From Portulaca oleracea (Eukaryota; Streptophyta; Magnoliopsida; Caryophyllales; Portulacaceae): a DNA stretch of 64,000 nucleotides. The stretch lies in NCBI GenBank assembly GCA_029582165.1, contig CM055876.1:31937317-32001316 (forward strand), in the 5' to 3' direction. Positions 1 to 11,462 of this stretch are shown in pieces. The translations under genes and the position numbers were made by a program. The number at the start of each line of letters is the position of its first letter. The first letter of the stretch is position 1. Under the pieces are notes generated by a model that was not told the DNA's origin, did not search any database, and worked only from the letters and a program-made list of their open reading frames with translations.

Positions 1-18
1 CGCCCGGGTATTTGCTAG
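1..18 (+). mobile_element. 3' terminus of a Helitron, cut by the window edge
   Basis: The first bases hold half of a GC hairpin followed by GGTATTTG and the terminal CTAG at 15-18, then T. The same arrangement, with the complete hairpin, occurs on the minus strand at 42895-42920 and 44178-44206. A GC-rich hairpin a few bases before CTRR, with insertion between A and T, is the known signature of Helitron 3' ends. The body of the element lies outside the window. The call rests on similarity to the two internal copies. Confidence 0.5.
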
Positions 19-364
19 TATACACTAGTATGAAAATTTAATTTACTGAACAGTTAAAATTGAGTAAAATAGCATTTTGAATGGTCAAAAGGCTAAATAC
101 TAACACAAATATTGTTGCTGAACAGGGTCTTAGTTGTTGTGTGGAAATATTTTATTAATAAAATTTGAATATTTTGAGGAAAATAAATGAAAAAATTATA
201 GGTGTTAGGAAAAATGAATTGATTTGAGATTGAAATAATATTATTTATATTTTTTTTTTATTTAAAAAAAGTATTGTTTGGGTGTTTTTTATGAGGTTGT
301 ATTAGGATAAATTAGGTAAAAGTAAATTAAATGAAATTAAATTAAATTAAGTTAATTAGGTTTA

Positions 365-549
365 AGACAGCTGCTATGGAGTTGCATGGAGTGATAGATA
401 TGGAGGAGACGTTTTTCACGTGGAACGAGTCCTAGTCGTACCGAATCTCATGAAACAGTAGTTAGTAGTTACAGGACAACCCATTTTGAAAATACAATAG
501 TTTTCACGTGGAACGTCTCCTGGTCCTAGACATCTATTGAGTTCTTTTT
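365..549. repeat. Dispersed repeat R1, left half, interrupted by the LTR element
   Basis: The segment matches 38526-38700, sharing TTTTCACGTGGAA, CCTAGTCGTACCG and the CATCTAT-GAG end. Its continuation is found at 3727-3765, on the far side of the LTR element (GGGAAGAGAG then TATACCTGTCA, as at 38690-38725). The copy at 38.5 kb therefore acts as the empty site for the LTR insertion. The class of R1 is unknown. Bases 19-364 are AT-rich and show nothing recognisable. Confidence 0.6.
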
Positions 550-554
550 CCCCT

Positions 555-1594
555 TGTTAGGCCTGGCTCAGATACCCTTGTGAGACTCTGATACCAATCA
601 TTAGGATCGAGGTAAAGTATAGGGTCTAGTATTTGCAGCGGAAGATAAAATTATCAGAATGTATAAATTGAGAAGAAATATAACAAGATCAGTAATTAAA
701 AGATAGAGAGTATAAAGACACACGATTTACGTGGAAACCCAAATCGGGAAAAAATCACGGACGGCAACGGAGCAATAATCCACTAGTATAAGGGGAGAAG
801 ATTACAAGAGAGATCCCAAGAGGCTATATAACGCAAGGGGATCGACGGCCAGATCACAAGGGGTTAATAGCACAAGCTATATAACGCAAGGGGATCGATG
901 GCAAAATCACAAGAGGTTAATAGCGCGACGGGATATACTGAAGACAAAATAACTCTCTAAAGGACTCTCACAACCTAGGGATGGATAGAGGTGAAGAATG
1001 CTCTGTGTGTGTGTTTGTCGTATGCCGTTAGTGTATAGGTTGATAACAACCTATATTTATAGGAAAAACTCCCTATAAACCTAACTTGACTCCCACTCTA
1101 ATTAGATTTAGAATCTAATACAAATAGGAAACCTAACATAATAAGGAAACCTAAATAATATCCTAATACAATCAAAAAATTACTTAGAGGTACCCTAACT
1201 TTTGAAGAAACAATTTTTTGGTACCCTAACTTTTCAAAACTAATTTTGGGGTACCCTAACTTTTAGGATTAGAAATTACTAGGTGAATTTCCAGTGAAAC
1301 TCCGATTGATTCAAATCATTTTCGTCCACGAAAACAAAGGGCATTTTCATCCACAAAAACACTTAATCAATTTCCCGCCTAAAACTCACCGTTGAATTCA
1401 AATAATTGGCCGAAAATTCACCTAATTATTTCTAATTCTAAAAGTTAGGGTACCCCAAAATTAGTTTTTAAAAGTTGGGGTACCAGAAAAATATTTTACC
1501 AAAAGTTAGGGTACCCCTAAGTAATTATTTGTAATACAATTAGGAAACAAATAATTGTGGGATCAAACTAGATTTTGGGCCATAAAACCCAACA
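555..1594 (-). repeat. 3' LTR, enlarged by a MITE
   Basis: This LTR is homologous along its length to 3049-3721 but carries 368 extra bases at 1173-1540 (a 359-bp MITE plus a duplicated 9-bp target). Without the insertion it would be 672 bp, against 673 bp for its partner. The few differences between the LTRs (for example CCTGG versus TCTGG, and a few indels) indicate an insertion that is not very recent. Confidence 0.9.
1173..1531. mobile_element. MULE-type MITE with 9-bp target duplication
   Basis: Terminal inverted repeats of about 40 bp read CAAAAAATTACTTAGAGGT on the left and, reverse-complemented, CAAATAATTACTTAGGGGT on the right. The following GGTACCCTAACTTTT block recurs several times inside both arms. 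The target TAATACAAT is duplicated exactly at 1164-1172 and 1532-1540 and occurs once at the matching place in the other LTR. The 9-bp duplication points to the Mutator superfamily. There is no coding capacity. Confidence 0.88.
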
Positions 1595-1612
1595 AACTCC
1601 ACCTTGGGCCAA
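1595..1612 (-). other. Polypurine tract of the LTR element
   Basis: Read on the minus strand, the bases just before the 3' LTR are GGCCCAAGGTGGAGTTT, like the usual Copia polypurine tract (CCAAGTGGGAG class). The position fixes the direction of reverse transcription. Confidence 0.65.
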
Positions 1613-1647
1613 AATCTCTGGTACCGTCATAGAGCCCCGGAGGGCAA

Positions 1648-3002
1648 TTAGATGTGATGAGCATCAACTGAATTCAAGTCACCCTTGAACTCCGTAAGAG
1701 ACGAGGTTGTAGATGCGGCTGTAGAACCTGTAGTAGTTGAACCCTGTCGAACATAAAAACTGCCTTGCCTGGAGGTTCTAGAACAGGTATTGTTGGAATG
1801 CTCTTTAAACTTCGATTTGGCTTTGCTAGAACCCCCATTATTAGTGGTTTTACCTAGGGATGGCAATGGGTAGGGTCTGGGGCGGGTCCTGCTGGACCCG
1901 GACCCGGACCCGGACCCATCAAAAATTTTTTGACCCGTACCCGCCCTGGGACCCGATGGGTCTCAAAAATTCAGACCCGGACCCAGACTCAGCGGGTCCA
2001 TGGGTCCTTAATGGGTCCAACCATATTATTCATTTTTTACTAGATTTATTAACTTTTAGGGTTAATTTTATACTTGTATACATGTATAATAGTAACTATT
2101 ATATTTAAAAACACCTATTTTTAACACAGTAAAAACATCAAAATACCAATATACGATGATACGTGCGAATTCTAAGTTTCCAACGTTAAAACATCACAAA
2201 AGTCAACAAGACATCAACAAAATGTGTGAGTGTGGTGTTGTTGCGGACTGCGGCGCTGCATCGCCTGGTGGAGATTGGAGAATGTGTGAGTGTGGTGTGT
2301 GGACTGTGAACGGAGATGGAGAATGAAGATGGAGTGTGTGAGATTGTGAGGTGAGAGGGGAGGGAGATGGGCATTAGGCAGTAGAGTCGTAGTGCGGCTG
2401 TGGTGAATGTGGTCTGCGTGAGAGTGACTGTGTGACAGAATCACTTAGTAGGGTTTTAATCTTATTTCAAGTTTAGTTAACTAAATTTTTTTGTAAAATT
2501 AATTACAATTGTTTATATTGTGACGGGTCCACGGGCCGGGTCTACGGGTCCATGCTTGGACCCGGACCCAGACCCGCAAAATTTTTTTCGGACCCATAAC
2601 CGCCCCAAGACCCGTCGAGTCCAATTTTTTTGGACCCAGACCCGTCTTAATGGGACGGGTCCGACAAGGTCCGGGCCGGATCCAAGACCCGCTGCCATCC
2701 CTAGTTTTACCTCTAAAAAACCAAGCCTTCAGCTTTATCAGAAAGCACTTCAAAATCAAATTAGATTTGACATTTTTGAAAGACAGGGTTTCATATGATA
2801 TAACTTCTTTAAAGTGCTTGTAAGAATGGGGCAAAGAGATAACCAACAAAGATAGCCTTATCCTCATCTTCAATAGTAACCTCCAAATTTGTTAGATCAA
2901 TAATAATGGAGTTACCTTCATCAAAATATTTTTTTGAACTCACCAGATACTGAAACTGATCATACCGTCGAACTTCTCAATATCAGACTTAACTGCAGAC
3001 AT
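1648..3002 (-). pseudogene. Decayed Copia gag, split by a hAT MITE
   Basis: A start codon at 3002-3000, 33 bases after the primer-binding site, opens a reading MSAVKSDIEKFDG that resembles the N-terminus of Copia Gag. It soon meets a stop after ISFSIW. After a deletion the reading resumes as SLPHSYKHFKEVISYETLSF near 2870-2750, the Gag stretch that in relatives reads as a leucine-rich LPxSYxxF motif. It then runs into the inserted MITE (1855-2703). Beyond it, KTTNNGGSSKAKSKFKE (about 1800-1850) matches the basic C-terminal part of Gag. No zinc knuckle, protease, integrase or reverse transcriptase is present. The fragment is non-functional. Confidence 0.7.
1855..2703. mobile_element. hAT MITE, TAGGGATGGCA family
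   Basis: The ends are TAGGGATGGCA and TGCCATCCCTA, continuing into imperfect GGGTC-rich inverted arms. The 8-bp target GTTTTACC is duplicated perfectly at 1847-1854 and 2704-2711. Together these are typical of hAT elements. The 849-bp interior has no transposase. A truncated relative lies at 5311-5670. Confidence 0.9.
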
Positions 3003-3034
3003 CCTGAACTAGGCAGAAAAAAAGATTAAACCTC

Positions 3035-3046
3035 GCTCTGATACCA
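3035..3046 (-). other. Primer-binding site (initiator tRNA-Met type)
   Basis: Reading the minus strand gives TGGTATCAGAGC, the motif complementary to the 3' end of initiator methionine tRNA that primes most plant Copia elements. It lies two bases from the LTR edge at 3049. Confidence 0.85.
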
Positions 3047-3048
3047 CT

Positions 3049-3721
3049 TGTTAGACCTGGCTCAGATACCCTTGTGAGGTTCTGATACCAATCGTTAGGA
3101 TCGAGGTAAAATATAAGGTAGGCCTAGTATTTGCAGCGGAAGATAAAATTATCAGGATGTATAAATTGAGAAGAAATATAACAAGATCAGTAAAAAGATC
3201 GAGAGAATAAAAGACACACGATTTACGTGGAAACCCAAAACGGGAAAAAATCACGGACGGCAACGGAGTAATAATCCACTAGTATAAGGGGAGAGATTAC
3301 AAGAGAGATCCCAAGGGGCTATATAACGCAAGGAGATCGACGGCCAGATCACAAGGGGTTAATAGCACGGACTATACAACGCAAGGGGATCGATGGCAAG
3401 ATCACAAAGGGTTAATAGCACAGCGAGATATACTGAAGACAAACGAGCTCTCTAAAGGACTCTCACAACCTAGGGATGGGTAGAGGTGAAGAATGCTATG
3501 TGTGTGTGTTTTTAGTATGCCGTAAGTGTATAGGTTGATAACAACCTATATTTATAGAAAAAACTCCCTATAAACCTAACTTGACTCCCACTCTAATTAG
3601 ATTTAGAATCTAATACAAATAGGAAACCTAACATAATAAGGAAACCTAAATAATATCCTAATACAATTAGGAAACAAATAATTGTGGGATCAAACTAGAT
3701 TTTGGGCCATAAAACCCAACA
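3049..3721 (-). repeat. 5' LTR of the Copia-derived element
   Basis: This is the uninterrupted 673-bp LTR, TG...CA on the minus strand. The minus-strand sequence has a TATAAATATAGG stretch (about 3545-3556) that could serve as promoter. It holds the unoccupied TAATACAAT target that shows where the MITE entered the partner LTR. Confidence 0.88.
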
Positions 3722-3726
3722 CCCCT

Positions 3727-4387
3727 TAAAGGGAAGAGAGTTGTGTTGTATACCTGTCACTTTGTGAGAGCACCCGTAACAGTGAATATAAGTTATACTC
3801 AATGGATGAGGTGGAAGTAGTATGGATCACCAGGAGAGTCAGAGCTAGACTCTTCATATTAACTTAATTTCTAATAGTGAGCGTGAGTTTGATTAAGATA
3901 TTTTAAGAAAAGGTGTACGCCCTACATTTAATCATTTAAATACACTACATTAGAAATAAAAATTGAAAGAAAAAATGTCGAGAATCTCGTGTTCATACTC
4001 GCGCGGTGAGCACGAGTTCGAGTATTTCTCAGCACCGAAACTCGTCCTTGCCGCTACATTGTCTTTCTCGTCCTCACCCACACTACGTCAGCGCTATCTC
4101 ACTCCCAAACCCGCCGTTGCGAATGGTCTCAATTCGGGCGGGGGACGGGTTTGGGGTCTTGGGAAGATGGATGAGTTACAGCAGTGTGGTCCACTGGCGG
4201 ATACGTAAGGAGGATTGGGAGGGCTGGGGTGTCCACGGACACCCTTAGCAAAGAAAAATTTGTGATTCTCCAATATTATTCGGAAAAGTTTTTTTTAATT
4301 AGAGTAAGTGGACACTGTAAAAAAAAATCTCAAAAAACATAATAGAGGTGTCCAATTTAGCAGCAACCCAAAAATCTTAAAATATCA
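3727..4387. other. Stretch without a supported gene
   Basis: The first 40 bases complete repeat R1. The rest includes GAGAGCACCCGTAAC, a motif seen at ends of some plant DNA transposons, and a GC-richer part at 3975-4250 ending in the palindrome GGTGTCCACGGACACC. Open frames there (for example 3963-4208) show no recognisable domain. Confidence 0.4.
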
Positions 4388-4620
4388 CTCCCTCTGTTCC
4401 AAATAAATTGTCCAAGTTGACTAATTAAATTTTGATCGTTAGTTTATCAAAATATATGTTGAGTTATTATACATGACTACCACTATTAGATTTGTGATGA
4501 AAAATATTTTACCTCAATACAATATTATTAATCTTGCTAAAATAAAACGTGAAAAATTAGCGGTCAAAGTGTTGCACACCGTGAAAAAATAAACTGGACA
4601 ATTAATTGGGACGAAGGGAG
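4388..4620. mobile_element. Stowaway-type MITE (Tc1/mariner)
   Basis: The ends CTCCCTCTGTTCC and (reverse complement) CTCCCTTCGTCCC are the plant Stowaway terminus. The right side is followed by TA, the expected target; the left target is mutated to CA. It is 233 bp and non-coding. Confidence 0.8.
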
Positions 4621-4856
4621 TACCAAATGATAGTATTTTTGTAAACAAAAAGTGTAAGCCAAATTGGGTATCAGTATAAGATTAAAATATAAATATCTAG
4701 TTAATGTGAAATTTCAATTTACTTGGTGGGCATATTTATATGATGATGTGAAATTTTATTAAGCTTGTGAATATGTCATCTAATATTTATTTTTATTTTC
4801 ATTGTTATTTATTTAAATTTTATTGTTTTATTTTCAAAAGCGCTTATGTATTATTA

Positions 4857-5109
4857 CATCCGTCTCAAATTATTTGTCATTTTACTTAACTTTTTCGTCC
4901 CAAAATATTTGTCTCATTTATAATTCCAACAACCGTAATTCCTTTTCTACCCTAATTAATAAATTCATTTATCACTTTTTACATTTTCAACAACTATTAT
5001 CTTCAATTAAAGTAGGGGTAGTTTGGGTATATTACAAACTTTTTACGTCAATTCCCAATATATATTGGTCTAGTTAGATAAATGGACAAATATAATGGGA
5101 CAAAGGTAG
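4857..5109. mobile_element. Diverged Stowaway-like MITE
   Basis: CATCCGTCTCAAATTATTTG on the left pairs with CTACCTTTGTCCCATTAT on the right (reverse complement), and both sides are flanked by TA. The spacing and ends fit a degenerate Stowaway relative. Confidence 0.7.
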
Positions 5110-5158
5110 TAACAAATATTGGACACTCCAAAATTGAGTGTTTGGATCTGCCACTAGG

Positions 5159-5305
5159 TTACAGGCTATGTTATATAAATCGGATCGAACCGCGGTCCGT
5201 CGGTTCAACCGTGAATCGTCAAGTTGATCGGTCTGGTTCCAAGTTTTACTCGGATGACTACTTCCACCAGGAAAAAATTTCGAAACCGGTTGAACCAACT
5301 CGCCT
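5159..5305. repeat. Truncated hAT MITE, ACCGG/GGTTCAACCG family
   Basis: It shares the target-like TTACAGG, TATGTT start and the GGTTCCAAGTTTTACT-type interior with the complete copy at 38749-39195. It stops where the TAGGGATGGCA element begins at 5311. Confidence 0.6.
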
Positions 5306-5310
5306 GGGCA

Positions 5311-5666
5311 TAGGGATGGCAATGGGCCGGGTCTGGCGCGAGTCCAGCTGGACCCGGACCCGCCAATTTTTTTTTGGATCCGGACCCGCCCCAAGACCCG
5401 TTGGGTCCCAAAAACTTGGACCCAGACCCAGACCCCTGGGTCCGCGGGTCCTTGTTGGGTCCAATACTCTTATGTATTTTTTTACTGGATTTATCTTTTT
5501 TTCAGGTTAATTTTATCGTGCGCAATTGTATAATAATAATTAACTATTCTATTTAAATACACATATTTTCAACACAATAAAATATCTAGTTCGATGTATG
5601 AGGCTATGAGCGAAATTCAATATAAAAACATTACAAAAATCATCAACACATCGATTCTAAGAGTAC

Positions 5667-5670
<4 letters not shown>
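5311..5670 (+). mobile_element. hAT MITE, TAGGGATGGCA family, 3' half missing
   Basis: The segment starts TAGGGATGGCAATGGG and stays similar to the left third of the 1855-2703 element (GGGTC repeats, then the same AT-rich stretch with TTACTGGATTTAT). Similarity ends at the TA microsatellite at 5671; the other inverted end is absent. Confidence 0.75.

Positions 5671-5718
<48 letters not shown>
5671..5718. repeat. TA microsatellite flanking element F
   Basis: About 24 TA units directly abut the left end of F. Similar TA tracts touch one or both ends of every MULE in the window. Confidence 0.95.
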
Positions 5719-5721
<3 letters not shown>

Positions 5722-6244
5722 AAAATTGGATTCTAATAATTCCTACTTTCACCAATTGGACAATGATGGACCGTACTTTCACTTTGTATTCTAGTGGTCC
5801 AAAAAAAATAAAATTGGATTATAGTGGGATATTTTCGAGAGAATCATAGATTTTGTGTTGCATTTGATTCAAAACTTAAACACTTTACAATGATTTTTAA
5901 TGAATTTACAGCATTTCTCCCAATTTTTTTTTCATTTTTTACTATTTTTTACGATATTTTCACTTTTATTATTTTTAAAAAATGATAATAATTAATCGGA
6001 GTCTCAAAAAAATAATTTAAAAAATGTTTTAGAAACTACAATTCATTAATTTTCTAGGGGCAAGAACGAAAAAAACAAAAACAATATAGTGTAGGAATGA
6101 ATAAAATAAGAAAAATGTGGAGGTGGATTTGGTACCACTACAATCCAATTTTATTTTTTTTTTGGACCACCAGAATACAAAGTGAAAGTACGGTCCACCA
6201 TTGTCCAATTGGTGAAAGTAGGGATTACTAGAATCTAATTTCCC
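5719..6244. mobile_element. Element F: MULE-like MITE with about 100-bp inverted repeats
   Basis: The left end GGAAAATTGGATTCTAATAA and the right end (reverse complement GGGAAATTAGATTCTAGTAA) continue as near-identical arms of about 100 bp, including ACTTTCACCAATTGGACAAT. The element lies between TA tracts. A truncated, inverted copy is at 43748-44166. The interior is AT-rich and non-coding. The superfamily is inferred from the shared GGGAA terminus with A and B. Confidence 0.8.
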
Positions 6245-6276
<32 letters not shown>

Positions 6277-7487
6277 TAGGGAATGGATCATATAAACATG
6301 CTCTTATGGTGAGTATTTGAGCATGACCCATCTCCACCATTGGATTTAATCTGAGGATTACTATTATTTTGGAGAGTTTAGGCTATTTTTGCAGCATATC
6401 ACATGAGTATCTAATGCTCACCAAAATTGAATATTGCGCGAGATTTGGGGGTTAGAGAGAGAAAATAACATATCACCTCAAGAACTTCCATAAACACTTC
6501 AGTCTTATTTCGTCCACTCCCCGACGGTTTGTATTCAGTAAGTGCGAAGAGCAAAATTCTGAGTCAATTCAACTGCGGTGAGATTCCGACGGCCAAGAAC
6601 AACTCCAGACGGCGAGCGGCGATTACCGACGCTGGAATTTCGTCCACTCCCATACTCTGTTTTTCGATTTTATAATTCGAAGTTTTTGAGTGTAGCGTTA
6701 CGAATGGAGCAAGCGGACGAGGGGAATGGCTACAAAAAAGAAACTAGAAGGTTAGTGTCATTGATGTAGTTTGTGTGTTTGGGTTTTGTGAAATTGCAAA
6801 AGTCAGATGTTCATGGTGTGGTAAAAAATTGGTGGGCACTGGTGACTGGATTTGTTTTTGTGTTCGTATTTCTTGATATCAGTTTGTGTGAACATAATTA
6901 AGATGTTCTTTGTATGGCAAATGTGATTTTTTTTTTGTCTCCAATTCCTATTTTCTTCAGTTATGAAATGTTGTGATTGTCCCCTGTCAGTCTCCATCTT
7001 TGGTGTTGCACTTTAATGTATAATGTGAATTATTATGATGAAAACATGCCTGGTATATCTTTGGGAATATTGCACGTATGGCAATTTTCAATTTGAATCT
7101 TTGTTGAAGGAGAAGGAAAGCACTCTCGTTAAACACGAACAGAGCAACCAAGAATTGTGAGTAATCTGCCGAATCTGTCAAAGTATAAATATTGCACTTG
7201 GTATATCTTTGCAACGCATTCAATGCATTGAATAAATCGGTTTGTTAATTTTGTGTTGTATATATATTCGATTTTTAAGTATAACATGATTAATTATAAT
7301 AATCTTACTTCAAAATTGAAATTATGGTTCATTTGTAAATTCCAGTGTATATTGATGTCGATATTATAGGAAATAATACAATTTGTGTATTACATGCATG
7401 ACTATTGTGGACATTAAGAGAATAAGGAATGGACATGTCCGTATGTGTGTTGATATTTCTGTTTGGCCGGTTTTATAGTAATAATTC

Positions 7488-7745
7488 ATGGAGTTCCATT
7501 TGTGTATCACTTGATGTCCATATTATAATTAATGGATGTCCATCCGTGTGTCACTTGATGTCCATATCATGATCAATGGATGTCCACCTGTGTGTCACTT
7601 GGTATCCATATTATGATGAATGGATGCTCATTTGTATGACACTTGGTGTTCTTATTATGGCCAAATGCATGTCCATCTGTGTATCACTTGGTGTCCTTAT
7701 TAGGATCAATGTATGTCCATCTTTGTGTCAATTGAATGGCCATCA
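7488..7745. repeat. 44-bp tandem array in element A
   Basis: About five to six units with period 44 (clear joins at 7532, 7576, 7620 and 7664), each like ATGGATGTCCATCYGTGTGT followed by CACTTGATGTCCATATTATG. The divergence between units shows an old array. It overlaps a chance open frame at 7576-7887. Confidence 0.85.
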
Positions 7746-8809
7746 ACTTGTAATGAAAACTGGGACTCGTTTAAATGCAGATGGACTTGTTATCATTAAT
7801 TTAGCAGACATTAGGATGTACGAGATACATGCTGGTTACAAAGGTGCGCCATGTTTATTTGAAGATGCATTGGTAGTCAGCAACTAACAATGTGGAGAGC
7901 AGTGTTTACTGCTTGAGAAACATGGAAACTTTGTTCGACCCCAATGATTAGGAGTGTGATCTTACAGAAGATGATGTCAAATGCTACCTACAGGAACCAA
8001 ACCAAGACACTTCCCACAGATGATGATGCTTCTTGGGCACTAACATGTTTAAGTAGAATGAAAATTTTACACGTTGTAGCATTCTATTTCATGGGTTGTA
8101 ATGAAATCTTGTTGATGTTCCCTACCTCATTACTTGATGTCCACCATCATATATAATTGAAGCTCGATACCTTATTTGTCAAGACAGATGAATGATTATT
8201 TGTATTGTCTAAATTGCAACATATAATCCAATTCAATACAAGTCTCCTTTCAATTATTATTGTGATCAACATTGCATACACTTTTTATGTCCTTTGTTGT
8301 ACTAGTTGATGTCCACAATCATATATCTGTTAGCGTCCTTCAGTAATCTACTGATGCATTGCACTCAAACTTGAAACCTTATTTCTTAGTGCAAAATTAT
8401 ATTGTACTCCTTCAATAATCTATTTAAATATACCACACTTATCATACATACGTATGTTTAATTGTAACTTATAACCCTTCTCAAACAAATTTAGTTATTT
8501 TGGTGATTAAGATTGTAGTTGTTTTTGATGTCCTCCAATGCCATGGCTAATGTCCTCAACCTTATTACTTGATGTCCATCATCATATTGGACTCAAACTC
8601 GAGAACTTCCTGAAATGGACATCTGATGCATTCAACATATTATGAATCAAATATGCCCTCATCAAAATTACTGAGAATGGGCCATCAACACATTTTAGTG
8701 TACTAATCAAAATTAGTTTTTGACAATAACAATGGACAACACAATTACTGAGAATGGGCCATCAACACATTTAGCGATAGGCAAAGGAGACCATACTTGT
8801 GTTGAATGG

Positions 8810-8925
8810 ACAACGCAGTTAATGAGAATGGTCACCAACACATTTAGCGATGGTCATCAACACATTTAGCGATGGTCAACAACACATTTAGCGATGGTCA
8901 TCAACATAGTTACTGATAATGGTCA
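8810..8925. repeat. Short tandem repeat in the right arm of A
   Basis: CAACACATTTAGCGATGGTC occurs three times in close succession, with related copies at about 8690 and 8765. It belongs to the repeat-rich right arm of element A. Confidence 0.75.
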
Positions 8926-10153
8926 ATCAAAATTAGAATGTTACATCAACCTGACCTACTCCCAAAATGCGTCCATTACGAACAATGACCAAACACCATA
9001 TGTGTTCATCACAAAAAACGAACGTAAATATACGTCACTGTTTGATACAAATTAAAGACAAAATTAGTGTTAATGTCTTTAATCAATGGTTTTGATTACT
9101 GGTGCACACACTGTTTACTCAAACTGTTACATCGAACACCCGACACGTTCAAACTGATACGAACATCCGGCATGCTCACCCAATCCGAATTTTAACATCA
9201 TGAATTTTAACATCCGACTTCCAAATTTTACTAACACAAACCGATATCAAGAATACAAACACAAAACGCAAACAATCATTAATGTCCACTGAGTTTTACT
9301 ACCATGAACATCTGAGTTTTGCAATCACAAAATGCAAACACAAAAACGATATCAATAATACTAACCTTCTAGTTTCTCTCTGGCAGTGGTTCCCTTTGTT
9401 GCCTATTCTGGACCCCCCTTCTGCCTGTCTCTTTCTCTCTCCTTCCCCCAATTCTAGAAGCTTTTCGACTCGTAAGCACATATTGAAATACGAGTCCTTC
9501 AATGCTTAATTCTGACAAACTTTTGCAACTGATCTTCATCTGGCACAAAGTATACTAATCAGCCGTCATCTAGTCTCAAAGTCAACATGAATTGAACTTG
9601 AACAAAATTAAATTTTGAACAATTCAAACTCCTAGATAATCCGTCAACAATCCACAAACACCCTAAAATACAATCTACGGCAAGCGATCATCATTATGAG
9701 CGGCATTCACCGCCACCATCATCATCAAAACCCAAAAAGAAAACAATTTGAAACAAATTTGAAAAATTCAGCATAAAGTTTGACTCACCATTTACATAAC
9801 AGAGAATCAAACAGCAGCAGAGTAATCAGGGATAAAAGCAAACAAACTAGGTGATCAACAACATAAGCTCGATAATCTTGTTCCTGTAGATTAGGAAAGA
9901 AGAAGTAGACAAGAAAGGAGAAAGAGACAGGCAGAAGGAGGAAGTTTCTGGTGCTTCGTGTGGGTGCTTTGTTTATTTCTCTCTCCTTCCCCAAATCTCA
10001 GGCAACATTTAATTAGGTGAAGATAGGAGACTCACGTGCCATGTTCAAAAAAAATTCTAAAGTCTCCAAAAAACAGCAGCAATCAGATTAAATCCAATGG
10101 TGGAGATGGGGTCATGCTTACATGCTCACCATAAGAGCATGCTTACATGATCC

Positions 10154-10155
<2 letters not shown>

Positions 10156-10200
<45 letters not shown>
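10156..10200. repeat. TA microsatellite between elements A and B
   Basis: A pure TA tract separates the right end of A from the left end of B, so two MULEs share one microsatellite. Confidence 0.95.
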
Positions 10201-10204
<4 letters not shown>

Positions 10205-11462
10205 AATAGATATAATGAGAAGGGCCTTTAAGTGAGAAGGAAAGCATGGAAGATCTTGGCCTTTGATCAAAGGATCTATGGTTGGGATAAATTTGGAGTT
10301 TTAGTTTATTAATCTTTATTTTAAATACATAATAGTAAAAGATGATTGGTGGATTTTGTTGAATAGGTTTTCTTTTTCTACTCTCACGTGTGAAGTTGAA
10401 GAGGCATGGCATGCAGTTCATGCTGAACCCAGTAACGAGGAGCAATTTCCCCAAGCAACTGTAATCATTTTGGGTAGTTTCAGAACACAAGTGAGAGAGA
10501 GAGAAAGTGTTAGGGCGAAATTCAGGCGAAGGAGTGACGCTCGAAAATCGGACGCCGTGGGGAAAATCCGGTGAAAATCGGTCAGTGTGTGCGGAATTCG
10601 GTGGCGATTTCCGGCGATGACAGACGCTTTCCCAGTGAAGTCGAGGGCTGCTGTTTTCCCGGTAAGATTTTCCATAATTTAGGGTTTTGCGGTAGATTGT
10701 TTTTTTTTTGGAAATTCTGGCGGTAGATTTTCCATAATTTGGTGTGAGCCTAACAATTGGTGGTTGTTTTCGGCAGAGGAAGAAGAGTTGGAGGTTGAAG
10801 AAAGTAAGGAGGAAATGTAAGTCATTTTATATATGTGGATTTTGGTGTTCATTTCAACATATGGTGTTCATACACATACAGTTTTGATGTTTAATGGTGG
10901 TTGTACAATGAATCTTGCGTATGAGGTCCATTTTAGTCAGTTCAATGAATCTTGCTAGTGAATCTTGTTGGTGGTCATTTCTGCTTATTGTTCTTTAAAG
11001 CATACAAACCCAAAATTGTTAGTGCAGACAGATGATGTTTTTGCGTATGAGGTCCATTTTAGATATAAATGTTTGATGTTAACTTCAGTGAATCTTGATG
11101 ATCATGTCATATATTAATCAAGTTCAGTTCATGTCACCTTATCGTAAGTGTTAACATATTTCTGGGTGTATGTTGAATATTTAGTGTTGATTGCATCTAA
11201 ACGTGATGTTCATGTGGTATGAACGAGATGTTCATTTATGTAATTCAGTAGATCTTCATTTTAAACCAAATTGTTAAAAATAAGCATTGTTGTTGGATTA
11301 GGTCGAGGGAAGGAGAAACAGGTGTGACAAGTGTCGATTGATTTCTGATGAGAGAGAAATTGTCATGTTGCCAACTCCGTTGTTAATGTAAGTGTAACGA
11401 CAAGTAAAACAATTTGGGGCCTGTTTGCTTTAACTAATCGCTAATGGTGTATTTTGGGTGTA

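Larger units (their letters stand above)
555..3721 (-). mobile_element. Non-autonomous Copia-derived LTR retrotransposon
   Basis: Two LTRs of about 672 bp (after removing an inserted MITE) bound an internal region of only about 600 bp (after removing a second MITE). The LTRs begin TGTTGGG and end CTAACA when read on the minus strand. The primer-binding site TGGTATCAGAGC sits two bases inside the 3049-3721 LTR, and a purine tract CCAAGGTGGAG precedes the 555-1594 LTR, so the element runs on the minus strand. The target duplication CCCCT is perfect (550-554 and 3722-3726). Only decayed gag remains, with no pol. It is best described as a deletion derivative of a Copia element (TRIM/LARD-like). 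Confidence 0.9.
6276..10155. mobile_element. Element A: non-autonomous MULE, 3.9 kb
   Basis: The left arm GGGAATGGATCATATAAACA and the inverted right arm share about 100 bp, for example CATGCTCTTATGGTGAG and CCACCATTGGATTTAATCTG. The outer right end (TGGATCATGTAAGC) has lost the terminal GGGAA and borders a TA tract. Inside, 6480-6770 looks like the leader of a plant gene (GC-richer, with an ATG at 6704 followed by KKETRR). However, no PMD, peptidase or transposase reading could be found. The left half is rich in GATGTCCAT and the right half in its complement and in GGTCATCAACAC. Confidence 0.85.

Noticed and set aside
1860..2108. Pro/Asp-rich and similar frames in the GGGTC repeats
   Set aside because: Simple-sequence translations of the hAT MITE arms (also 2499-2798 and 5082-5510), open on several frames at once.
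3963..4248. Overlapping open frames in a GC-richer stretch
   Set aside because: Two frames are equally open, composition is unlike a conserved protein, and the surroundings look like transposon debris.
5594..5794. Open frames made of repeated Tyr-Ile
   Set aside because: They are translations of TA microsatellites (also at 10155, 57790 and 57837) and not genes.
7488..7745. CRISPR-like regular repeat
   Set aside because: The units are contiguous, with no unique spacers, diverged, and inside a plant transposon.
10356..10675. Open frames at the left end of element B
   Set aside because: They lie in leader-like sequence before the first plausible exon and on both strands. No domain was recognised.
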